Shown: positions 23,821 to 31,808 of the stretch, piece by piece
Position numbering within the stretch: position 1 is the first letter of the stretch
How the letters are laid out: the number at the start of each line of letters is the position of its first letter
Assembly (NCBI RefSeq): GCF_004366635.1
Contig: NZ_SORN01000001.1
Span: 138,435-202,434 of the forward strand
Reading direction: 5' to 3'
Source of the DNA: Roseinatronobacter bogoriensis DSM 18756
GTDB lineage: Bacteria; Pseudomonadota; Alphaproteobacteria; Rhodobacterales; Rhodobacteraceae
DNA length: 64,000 nt
Notes under the pieces: model-generated
Told to the model about the DNA's origin: nothing
Database searches by the model: none
The model's input: only the letters and a program-made list of their open reading frames with translations
Program-made: the position numbers and the translations under genes

Positions 23821-24837
23821 ATGGATACAAGGCGCATAGTCAAGACAAACACCATATTGCTGATCGCAGGGGGGCTTTTGCTGGCCTACCTGCTGTCGGA
23901 TGTGTTGCTTCTGGTTTTCGCGGCGGTTGTGCTGGCGGTTGGTCTGGACGGGCTTGCACGCATCATTGCCGAGCGTCTGCCGGTTTCACGGGGCTGGGCG
24001 CTTGCGGGGATCGGGGCGGGCATTGCGGCCTTCCTGTTGACCACCTTTGGCCTGTCAGCGGCCCGACTGGCGCAGCAATTCCGTGACCTTGGCGCAGAGG
24101 TGATGGACTTTGTCGAGCGGGCGCAATCATGGCTGGCGGATCGCGGCGCGCTTTCCATGATCGACGACCTGGACACCGATGAGGGCAGCTTTGTCGGTGC
24201 GGCGGGCAGCGTGGCAGACCATCTCATGACCTTTGGAATGTCAGCGGTGGGGGCGTTAAGCAGCTTTGCGATTCTTATCGTGCTGACCTTTTTCCTTGCT
24301 GCGAACCCCCAACTTTATCGCGGCGGCCTGATCCGCCTTATCCCGCCGAACGCCCGACACAAGGCAGAGGATACGCTTTCGTCACTGGCTTATGCCGTGC
24401 GCTGGTGGTTCCTTGGGCAGCTTGTGTCCATGGCGGTGCTGGGGGTGACTGTCGGGCTTGGGTTGTTTGTGCTGGGCATTGACCTGTGGCTGGCCCTTGC
24501 CGTGTTGACGGCGCTGCTGACCTTTATCCCGTTTCTTGGCCCGCTGATTGCGACCGTGCCGATTGTGGCTGTTGGGTTTTCCGAGGGCACGCAAACCGGG
24601 CTGATCGTGCTGACAGGTTATATCATCATCCAGAATATCGAAGGGACCATCCTTGTTCCCATGATCCAGCAAAAGGCCGTCAATCTGGCGCCAGCGCTTC
24701 TGATCGCGGTGCAGGTGCTGCTCAGTCTTGTGTTCGGGGTGGTCGGTCTGATCCTTGCTGCGCCGCTGACAGTTGTCGCAATGGTTGCGGTGCAAAAGCT
24801 GTGGGTCGAATACACCCTTGGCGAGAAGGTCACCTGA
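23821..24837 (+). CDS. AI-2E family (PerM/TqsA-like) membrane transporter
   Basis: The 338-residue polytopic protein has the family arrangement: paired N-terminal helices (ILLIAGGLLLAYLLSDVLLLVFAAVVLAV), a soluble loop with VADHLMTFGMSAVGALSSF, then WWFLGQLVSMAVLGVTVGLGLFVLGIDLWLALAVLTALLTFIPFLGP and IQNIEGTILVPMIQQKAVNLAPALLI. Members move autoinducer-2, sodium/protons or unknown solutes, so the substrate cannot be assigned. No strong ribosome site precedes the ATG at 23821. The next gene starts 60 bp downstream. Confidence 0.85.
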   Translation: MDTRRIVKTNTILLIAGGLLLAYLLSDVLLLVFAAVVLAVGLDGLARIIAERLPVSRGWALAGIGAGIAAFLLTTFGLSAARLAQQFRDLGAEVMDFVERAQSWLADRGALSMIDDLDTDEGSFVGAAGSVADHLMTFGMSAVGALSSFAILIVLTFFLAANPQLYRGGLIRLIPPNARHKAEDTLSSLAYAVRWWFLGQLVSMAVLGVTVGLGLFVLGIDLWLALAVLTALLTFIPFLGPLIATVPIVAVGFSEGTQTGLIVLTGYIIIQNIEGTILVPMIQQKAVNLAPALLIAVQVLLSLVFGVVGLILAAPLTVVAMVAVQKLWVEYTLGEKVT

Positions 24838-24897
24838 GGGGTGCGCGGCAGTCACCTGCGACAGACCATTCAGGACAGACATGTAAGAAAGGGAGCA

Positions 24898-26034
24898 ATG
24901 CCGGCGGTCGATACCTATACCCCCGAGCCGAACCTGCTGGAGCGCAAGTTTGCCGATTATCTGGCGCAGCATTGCGCCAAGCAGGGCGCAGCGGATCATC
25001 CCTCGTCCGTGCGCATTGCCCAGATCCGCCGGACCACGCGCTGGGTGATCGCGCTGTCGGCACTGGCGGGGGTCATCTCTGGCGGGCTGATCGGCGGCAG
25101 CGAGATCTGGATGCGTCAGAACATGCTGGATGGCATGGACGCAACCGACTGGCGCGAGACGTGGCGCTACTGGTCAGTGTTCTACATCCTTGTGGGTGTG
25201 GTCAGCGCGGTTGAGATCGGAATCCTCTACGCCATCGCGCTGCGCGGGGTTGCACGCGTCGCCTACCAATCTGGCCTGTCGATTACGCATGATGCGGGGC
25301 GCATGTTGTTTGCCCATAGCCTTGCGCGCACCGCGCTGGAGTTTCCCAGCCCGCAGGTCAGTGTCTACGGAATTGATCCATATGCGCATGTGGCAAATTG
25401 GAAGCGGACCGCATTGAATATCGCTTACAAACTGAAAGTTGGTGTCAGCAGCTTTGTCTTGCGGGTTTTCTTGCGCAGGCTGGTCGCACGCACGGCTATT
25501 CGCAGCATGGTCCCGCTGCTTGCAGGGCCGCTTTATGCTGTGTGGAACGCCTATATCATCGGGCGGATCATGTCCGAGGCGCAGGTCCGCACGCTTGGCC
25601 CCTTCGCGGTGGACATGCTGATAAAGTCCCATTTCAAAGACGCGACCGCGCTACCCGCGCAAGAGCGGGATGTGGTCTTGCACGCGGCGGGTGAAATGCT
25701 GACACGCGGACAAGATGCGCATCCAAATCAGGTCTATCTGCTTAACGAGCTGCGCATTGCACTGGGGCTTCGCGCGGATATTGCGCTGGATTGGCCCGCA
25801 ATGCGCCGCCATCTTTCAGAGTTTGACGCGGCGGGGCAGGCGCGTGTGCTGGATGTGTTGACCGTGTCCTGCCTGATCGGCGCCCGTATGCGCCGCGAAC
25901 AAATGGCGCTACTGCGTGACGCCTGCAAAGATTGTGACGCGGCCCTGAATGAGGCCCGTCTGAAGGCGCTGCGCAAGGCATTCAAACACGGCAAGGCACT
26001 GACAATCTCGCAACTGTCGGACACCCGCAGCTAG
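24898..26034 (+). CDS. Conserved membrane protein of unknown function (possibly LBF_2804-like)
   Basis: The 378-residue protein starts MPAVDTYTPEPNLLERKFADYLAQ and has membrane segments at about 45-65 (WVIALSALAGVISGGLIGG) and 90-115 (YWSVFYILVGVVSAVEIGILYAIAL), plus a weaker hydrophobic pair around 195-235. The C-terminal half is soluble and helical (RRHLSEFDAAGQARVLDVLTVSCLIGARMRREQ). I recall similar proteins named LBF_2804 family, but the function is unknown. AAAGGGAG just upstream of 24898 decides the start. It probably forms an operon with the AI-2E transporter. Confidence 0.7.
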   Translation: MPAVDTYTPEPNLLERKFADYLAQHCAKQGAADHPSSVRIAQIRRTTRWVIALSALAGVISGGLIGGSEIWMRQNMLDGMDATDWRETWRYWSVFYILVGVVSAVEIGILYAIALRGVARVAYQSGLSITHDAGRMLFAHSLARTALEFPSPQVSVYGIDPYAHVANWKRTALNIAYKLKVGVSSFVLRVFLRRLVARTAIRSMVPLLAGPLYAVWNAYIIGRIMSEAQVRTLGPFAVDMLIKSHFKDATALPAQERDVVLHAAGEMLTRGQDAHPNQVYLLNELRIALGLRADIALDWPAMRRHLSEFDAAGQARVLDVLTVSCLIGARMRREQMALLRDACKDCDAALNEARLKALRKAFKHGKALTISQLSDTRS

Positions 26035-26068
26035 CCGCGCGCAGCGTATTGCCGCGTAACGCGAAAGG

Positions 26069-27859
26069 TCATTCGCCCAAGGCAATCCCTTCGCGCCGTG
26101 GATCTGCACCGCCTTGCAGCCTGTCCCCCAGCGAGATTGCGTGCAGCCCCGATGTCAGCGCTGTCACATTGGTCTGAAAGCCCAGATCAGACAGCGGGTC
26201 CACCAGATCCTCGGCCCAGGTATCCGCCTCGATCTGATAGGTGCCAAAACTGTTGACAAGATGCGGCATCATTACCGCTTCTTGCACGTTCATTCCCCAA
26301 TCCAGATGCGCGATAATGGTCTGCGCGGTAAAGCCGATGATGGTGGCCCCGCCGGGGCTGCCAATGGCAAGCACAGGCACCCCGTCACGCAGGACGATGG
26401 TGGGCGACATGGACGAGCGCGGGCGCTTACCCGGCTCTACCCGGTTGGCGATGGGCCAGCCATCGGCATGGCTGCGGAAAGAAAAGTCGGTCAATTCATT
26501 GTTCAGCAAGAAGCCGCGAACGAAGATGCGTGACCCGAAACCGCTTTCGATCGTGGTGGTCATCGACAGCACATTTCCATCGCTGTCCACGATAGAGATG
26601 TGAGAGGTTGCTGGACGTTCCTGGCGCAGGTCATCGCCCCAGATTTGCGCGTGGTCCCATTCGGGGCTGCCTGCCGAAACCTCTGGCAGGGCATCGTCGC
26701 CGCGCAGTAAGTCTGCGCGCCTTGCCAGATAGTCGCGGTCGATCAACCCTTCGACCGGCACGGGCACAAAGTCACTATCCGCCAGATAGCGGCCGCGGTC
26801 GGCAAAGGCGAGGCGCGTGGCATCGCCCATCAAGCGCCGGGTTTGCGCATCTTGCGGGTCCATCGCGCCCAGATCAAAGTTTTCCAGCTTCCCAAGAATC
26901 TGCGCAATTGCCACCGCCCCCGAGGATGGTGGCCCCATGCCGCAGACTGCGTTGCCGCGATAGTCATAGCAGATGGCGGGCCGCTCTATCACCTGATAGC
27001 GCGCAAGGTCGGTCATCGACAGCAGGCCGGGCAGGGCGTCGGTGCGGGTTGCGGCCACAATATCGGCAGCAATTTCGCCAGTGTAAAACGCGGCCGTTCC
27101 CTGTGCCGCGATCTGGCGCAGCGTCTCGGCGTAATCGGCGTTTACCAGCGTGTCACCGGCGGTAAGGGGCGCGCCACCGGGCAAAAAGTAATCGGCTGTC
27201 GCGGGAAAACTGCCAAGGCTTTCGGCTGCTGCTGCCACCGACTCGGCCATGCGTGTCGAGACTGTGAAGCCATCCTGCGCAAGCTCTATCGCATCGGTGA
27301 ACAGCCCGCGCCAGTTTGACCGACCCCAGCGGCGATGCGCTTCTTCCATCAGGCGCGGGGTGCCGGGCGTGCCGACAGAACGCCCGCTGACCACAGCTGT
27401 CATGAAACTCAGCGGTTCACCTTCTTCATCCAGAAAATAGCGCGGATCGGCTGCCAAAGGCGCGGTTTCACGCGCGTCCAGCGTTGTTAACTCGCCGGAC
27501 TGGGCGTCATACCAGACAAGGAATGCCCCGCCGCCAAGCCCCGAGGATTGCGGCTCTACCAGCCCCAGAACTGCTTGCACTGCGACCATCGCATCGGCGG
27601 CATTGCCGCCCTCGCGCAGAACCTTTGCGCCTGCTTCGACGGCAAGCGGATGCGCGGCAGTTACCATCCAGTTATCTGCTTCGACGGGCCGACCTTCGCG
27701 CTTCGCATCCAACGCGGCGGTTGCTGCGTTGGACAGGCCCGGAAAGTCCTGCATAACCTGCGTTTCAGGCTCTGGCGCAAGGATATCGGATGTTTGCTGC
27801 GCCGCAACGGGCAGCGCAGACACCAAGGCCAGAATAGCTGTGGATGCAATACGATACAT
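26069..27859 (-). CDS. ggt: Gamma-glutamyltranspeptidase precursor
   Basis: The 596-residue precursor has a Sec signal (MYRIASTAILALVSALPVAAQQ) and the full GGT fold: VTAAHPLAVEAGAKVLREGGNAADAMVA, SGLGGGAFLVWYD and the autocleavage/nucleophile Thr418 in RPATSHISIVDSDGNV. A GFGSRIFVRGFLLNNELTDF-like acceptor region and SPGGATIIGF follow. The enzyme self-cleaves into two subunits and hydrolyses or transfers the gamma-glutamyl group of glutathione in the periplasm. The second residue of the usual TTHxS motif is Ser here (TSHIS). It is convergent with the unknown membrane protein. Confidence 0.92.
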   Translation of the reverse strand: MYRIASTAILALVSALPVAAQQTSDILAPEPETQVMQDFPGLSNAATAALDAKREGRPVEADNWMVTAAHPLAVEAGAKVLREGGNAADAMVAVQAVLGLVEPQSSGLGGGAFLVWYDAQSGELTTLDARETAPLAADPRYFLDEEGEPLSFMTAVVSGRSVGTPGTPRLMEEAHRRWGRSNWRGLFTDAIELAQDGFTVSTRMAESVAAAAESLGSFPATADYFLPGGAPLTAGDTLVNADYAETLRQIAAQGTAAFYTGEIAADIVAATRTDALPGLLSMTDLARYQVIERPAICYDYRGNAVCGMGPPSSGAVAIAQILGKLENFDLGAMDPQDAQTRRLMGDATRLAFADRGRYLADSDFVPVPVEGLIDRDYLARRADLLRGDDALPEVSAGSPEWDHAQIWGDDLRQERPATSHISIVDSDGNVLSMTTTIESGFGSRIFVRGFLLNNELTDFSFRSHADGWPIANRVEPGKRPRSSMSPTIVLRDGVPVLAIGSPGGATIIGFTAQTIIAHLDWGMNVQEAVMMPHLVNSFGTYQIEADTWAEDLVDPLSDLGFQTNVTALTSGLHAISLGDRLQGGADPRREGIALGE

Positions 27860-28211
27860 GGCAAAGGTTCCTTGTCTTGGGGGCCTGTAGGTTTCGCTAA
27901 ATCTGCGATGCTACGGATCATTCCATCACTGTAGCTCAGGGACGAGCAAATGGCGATGTTCTTTCAATCTATGGTAGATTTGCCTGTGATCCGCAGTGAC
28001 ATGCCAAAGATGGGGCGTCGCGTGAAATCCATGTTTTCGCACCGTGAATTGCCGTCAATTTCTGGATTCGTCCCTTTCGGGCGTGCTTTACTCTGCCCGC
28101 AGATGGAAGATAGACTAAAAGCGCCGCTTGGGATGCGTTGCATTGACCTGATAACGTGCATCAAATCCGCAGCCGATCAGAACCAGATTTGCGACTTCAA
28201 GGATTGATTTC
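27860..28211. other. Divergent intergenic region upstream of ggt and the DeoR regulator
   Basis: The 352-bp gap lies between leftward ggt and the rightward DeoR-type gene. Reading frames cover it on both strands, but none has a ribosome site or family similarity that I can see. I find no clear operator or hairpin. Confidence 0.4.
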
Positions 28212-28985
28212 ATGTCTCAGGCCGCCCGATTGCGCGACATCCAGATCATCGCGCGGCGGGATGGGCGTGTCTCTGTCGAAGCGTTGGCCGCGCATTTCAA
28301 TGTGACCTTGCAAACAATCCGCCGCGATCTTGGGGATCTGGCAGAGCAGGGCAAGTTGCAGCGCGTTCATGGTGGGGCAATCTTGCCCTCGACCGTTGCC
28401 AATATTGGCTATCAGGACCGGCGCGATTTGAACGAGGCCGCCAAGACCGCGATTGCGGCGCGCTGTGCGCGCGACATTCCGAATGGCTGCTCGCTTTTCC
28501 TCAATATCGGCACCACAACCGAAGCCGTGGCGCGCGCATTGCTGGCGCATCGCGATATCATGGTGCTGACGAATAACCTGAATGTCGCCAATATTCTGGT
28601 TGATAACCCGAATTGCGAGATCATTGTCGTCGGCGGCCTGTTGCGCCGGGTTGATGGCGGGCTTGTTGGCACAGTCACCATGCAGGCCATTCAGCAGTTC
28701 AAATTCGATCTGGCGGTCATCAGTTGTTCGGCCCTGGATGAAGATGGCGACATGCTGGATTATGACATTCAGGAAGTCGGGGTCAGCCAGACCATCCTGA
28801 AACAGGCAAGGCGCAGTTTTCTTGTGGCGGATCAATCGAAATTCCGGCGTCGCGCGCCTGCCTGCATTGCCTCACTCGCTAATATGGACAGCTTCTACAC
28901 AGATGCTGCCTTGCCTGAAAAGCTGGCCCGCAAGTGCGAAGGGTGGGGGACAGCGGTGAGCATCGCCCAGACCGTCGCGCCATGA
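28212..28985 (+). CDS. DeoR-family regulator (GlpR-like)
   Basis: The 257-residue protein has the N-terminal DeoR helix-turn-helix (RLRDIQIIARRDGRVSVEALAAHFNVTLQTIRRDLGDL), the QRVHGGAILPS linker, and the sugar-phosphate sensing domain with LFLNIGTTTEAVARAL, VLTNNLNVANIL, VVGGLLRRVDGGLVG and FLVADQSKF. This pattern is close to GlpR, which responds to glycerol 3-phosphate. No glp genes adjoin it, so target and effector are open. A strong bidirectional terminator separates it from the convergent dehydrogenase. Confidence 0.85.
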   Translation: MSQAARLRDIQIIARRDGRVSVEALAAHFNVTLQTIRRDLGDLAEQGKLQRVHGGAILPSTVANIGYQDRRDLNEAAKTAIAARCARDIPNGCSLFLNIGTTTEAVARALLAHRDIMVLTNNLNVANILVDNPNCEIIVVGGLLRRVDGGLVGTVTMQAIQQFKFDLAVISCSALDEDGDMLDYDIQEVGVSQTILKQARRSFLVADQSKFRRRAPACIASLANMDSFYTDAALPEKLARKCEGWGTAVSIAQTVAP

Positions 28986-29051
28986 GTGGCTGATCGTTCG
29001 TGGCGGAATGGGCGGCCTGTCCACTACATGAAGCCCTTGCTGACATTTATA

Positions 29052-29077
29052 GCCAGTGGCCTGACGGGGCCACTGGC
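29052..29077. terminator. Bidirectional hairpin terminator
   Basis: A perfect 10-bp stem GCCAGTGGCC/GGCCACTGGC with loop TGACGG lies between the convergent stops at 28985 and 29085. CTTTC follows on the + strand. An AT-rich TATAAATG follows on the - strand. Confidence 0.75.
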
Positions 29078-29084
29078 CTTTCAC

Positions 29085-31571
29085 TCACACGTCCTTGCGG
29101 ATCGTTGCGTTTGCCGGGTCATACGGGCTGTCACAGGTGACAGTCGCATCCCATAGCTGGTCCAGCATCTTCACTTTCAGCTTGGTGCCTTCCACAGCCA
29201 GATCGGGGCGGACATAGCCCATGCCGATGGATTTGCCGAACGCTACCGAATACCCGCCCGATGTCAGACGGCCCACCTTGGTGTCGCCCTCGTACAATGC
29301 CTCGCGGCCCCAGGGGTCGGCATCTTCCGGCCCGTCGATCAGCAGGGTGCAGCATTTGGCGCGAATGCCTGTCTGCTCCATCGCGGCCTTGCCATGAAAG
29401 TCTTTTGACATGTCGATAAAGCGCGGCAGGTCTGCCTCCAGCGGGGTGGCGTCGCGGCCAAGTTCATTGCCAAAGGCACGGTAGGATTTTTCTTGCCGCA
29501 ACCAGTTCTGTGCACGTGCGCCTACCAGCTTCAGGCCGACATCCTCACCCGCCGCCATGATCTGGTCGAACAGGTAATTCTGCATTTCAATCGGGTGGTG
29601 CAATTCCCAGCCCAATTCCCCTGTATAAGCCACGCGCACTGCGCGCACAGGGCACATGCCCAATTCAATATTGCGCATCGACAACCACGGGAAACGCTTG
29701 TTCGACAGCACAGTTGCAGGATTAGCGTCCTTGACCAGCTTGCCCAGCAGATCGCGGGATTTAGGGCCTGCCACAGCAAAAACGCCCCATTGCGTGGTCA
29801 CGTCATGGATGTCGATCCAACCGAATTCGGCCATCTTGTCCTCGGCGGCCTTGCGCAGGTAATCCCCGTCATAGGCGGTCCATGCGCCTGCCGATATCAG
29901 GTAATACTCATTCTCTGCCAGACGCACGATCGTGTATTCCGTGCGCGTGGTGCCGGTTTCCGTCAGCGCATAGGTCAGGTTGATGCGCCCGACCTTGGGC
30001 AGTTTGTTACAGGTGAACCAGTCCAGAAACGCGGTCGCACCGGGGCCGCGCACAAGGTGTTTGGTAAACGCGGTGGCGTCAATCATGCCCACGCCTTCGC
30101 GGATGGCTTTCGCCTCCTCAACCGCGTATTGCCACCAGCCGCCACGGCGGAAGCTGCGCGCGGCATGGTCGTCAAAGCCCTGCGGCGCGTAATAATTCGG
30201 ACGCTCCCAGCCATTCACGCAGCCAAATTGCGCGCCCTGCGCCTTTACGCGGTCATAGCAGGGTGCTGTGCGCAGCGGGCGGCAGGCTTCGCGTTCCTCA
30301 TCAGGGTGGTGCAGGATATAGACATGCTCGTAGCATTCTTCATTCTTGCGCGCGGCATATTCCGTGGTCATCCATGACCCGTAGCGCTTGGGGTCAAGGG
30401 CGGCCATGTCGATCTCGGCCTCGCCCTGCACCATCATTTGCGCAAGGTAATAGCCTGTGCCGCCTGCGGCGGTAATGCCGAAACTGAACCCCTCGGCCAG
30501 CCACATGTTGCGCAAGCCCGGCGCAGGGCCAACCAGCGGGTTGCCATCGGGCGTGTAGCAGATGGGACCGTTATAGTCGTCCTTCAGCCCCACGGTTTCC
30601 GAGCTGGGAATCCGGTGGATCATGGACATGTACTCTTCCTCGATCCGGTCCAGATCCAGCGGGAACAGATCAGCGCGGAAGGCTTGGGGCACGTCATATT
30701 CAAAACAGGCGGGCGCATTGCGTTCATATGGGCCAAGAATCCAGCCGCCGCGTTCTTCGCGTACATACCATTTTGCATCTGCATCGCGCAAAACGGGGTG
30801 CTCGGGGTTGTTCTTGCGGTATTCCACCAGCATCGGGTCGGGTTCGGTCACGATATACTGATGTTCGACCGGGATGGCCGGGATCTTGATGCCCAGCAGC
30901 CGCGCGGTGCGCTGGGCGTGGTTACCAGTCGCGGTCACAACATGTTCGGCCGTAATCTCAAATGTTTCCTCGGACGGTACCAGATTGCCACCCTTTTCGA
31001 CCATCTTGGTGCAGGATACGATCCATTCACTGCCAGTCCAGCGATAGCCATCGACCTGAACACGCCGCACGATCTCTGCGCCCAATTGGCGCGCGCCCTT
31101 GGCCATCGCCTGCGTGACATCGGCAGGGTTGATATAGCCATCAGTGGGGTGGTAGATCGCGCCTTTCAGATCTTCCGTGCGCACCAGCGGCCAGCGGTCC
31201 TTGATCTGCGCAGGGGTCATCCATTCATAAGGAATACCAACAGATTCGGCGGTCGAGGCATAGAGCATGTATTCATCCATGCGCTCGCTTGTCTGTGCCA
31301 TGCGCAGATTGCCCACGACATAAAAACCCGCATTCAGGCCGGTCTCTGCTTCCAGTGTCTTGTAGAATTTGACGCTGTAGTCATGGATATGGCTTGTCGC
31401 ATATCCCATGTTGAACAGCGGCAGCAAACCCGCGGCATGCCAGGTCGAGCCAGAGGTCAACTCGTCGCGTTCCAGAAGCATCGTCTCCCAGCCGGCTTTG
31501 GCCAGATGATAAGCGATCGAGGCGCCAACCGCCCCACCGCCGACGACAAGCGATTTTACATGAGTTTTCAT
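29085..31571 (-). CDS. Dimethylglycine/sarcosine dehydrogenase-like flavoprotein with GcvT domain
   Basis: The 828-residue protein joins an N-terminal FAD-dependent DAO domain to a C-terminal aminomethyltransferase (GcvT-like) domain. The DAO part shows the dinucleotide motif LVVGGGAVGASIAYHLAKAGW, SGSTWHAAGLLP with the His that usually carries covalent FAD, and GLRNMWLAEGFSFGITAAGGTG. The GcvT-like part spans about residues 430-820, including AYTGELGWELHHP and GARAQNWLRQEKSYRAFGNELG. Relatives oxidise dimethylglycine or sarcosine and pass formaldehyde to tetrahydrofolate. The substrate here is inferred. The gene follows fadH on the same strand after a 237-bp gap with a large inverted repeat. 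Confidence 0.85.
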   Translation of the reverse strand: MKTHVKSLVVGGGAVGASIAYHLAKAGWETMLLERDELTSGSTWHAAGLLPLFNMGYATSHIHDYSVKFYKTLEAETGLNAGFYVVGNLRMAQTSERMDEYMLYASTAESVGIPYEWMTPAQIKDRWPLVRTEDLKGAIYHPTDGYINPADVTQAMAKGARQLGAEIVRRVQVDGYRWTGSEWIVSCTKMVEKGGNLVPSEETFEITAEHVVTATGNHAQRTARLLGIKIPAIPVEHQYIVTEPDPMLVEYRKNNPEHPVLRDADAKWYVREERGGWILGPYERNAPACFEYDVPQAFRADLFPLDLDRIEEEYMSMIHRIPSSETVGLKDDYNGPICYTPDGNPLVGPAPGLRNMWLAEGFSFGITAAGGTGYYLAQMMVQGEAEIDMAALDPKRYGSWMTTEYAARKNEECYEHVYILHHPDEEREACRPLRTAPCYDRVKAQGAQFGCVNGWERPNYYAPQGFDDHAARSFRRGGWWQYAVEEAKAIREGVGMIDATAFTKHLVRGPGATAFLDWFTCNKLPKVGRINLTYALTETGTTRTEYTIVRLAENEYYLISAGAWTAYDGDYLRKAAEDKMAEFGWIDIHDVTTQWGVFAVAGPKSRDLLGKLVKDANPATVLSNKRFPWLSMRNIELGMCPVRAVRVAYTGELGWELHHPIEMQNYLFDQIMAAGEDVGLKLVGARAQNWLRQEKSYRAFGNELGRDATPLEADLPRFIDMSKDFHGKAAMEQTGIRAKCCTLLIDGPEDADPWGREALYEGDTKVGRLTSGGYSVAFGKSIGMGYVRPDLAVEGTKLKVKMLDQLWDATVTCDSPYDPANATIRKDV

Positions 31572-31740
31572 TGGCAGGACTCCGGCTGGGTTGCGGCTGC
31601 GCCCGTCATGACAAATCCGCAGCGCGCAGGATCAGGCGGGCACGACATGACAGGGCGGAAAAACGACCTTGCGTAACAAGCTGGCATGAACTTACCGCAA
31701 CGACCGATTTCCCGTGGTTCCGGTTGTCATTGGAATCCCC

Positions 31741-31807
31741 CGCGCCCCATATGGCAAGCAGCGCGGGACGCGCTGCGGGGGTGGGCGGGTGGGCCATATG
31801 GGGCGCG
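31741..31807. repeat. 15-bp perfect inverted repeat with nested hairpin, between fadH and the dehydrogenase
   Basis: CGCGCCCCATATGGC (31741-31755) is matched exactly by GCCATATGGGGCGCG (31793-31807). Inside, GCAGCG/CGCTGC forms a second stem around 31758-31775. It starts 1 nt after the fadH stop (31809 on the - strand). There is no T tract, so it may be an mRNA-stability or attenuation element. Confidence 0.75.
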
Positions 31808-31808
31808 T

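Noticed and set aside
22536..23855. 439-codon - frame opposite cobS and the membrane protein
   Set aside because: Shadow frame; the sense strand encodes recognised proteins.
27950..28207. 85-codon + frame between ggt and the DeoR gene
   Set aside because: No ribosome site or domain, and another frame overlaps it on the opposite strand.
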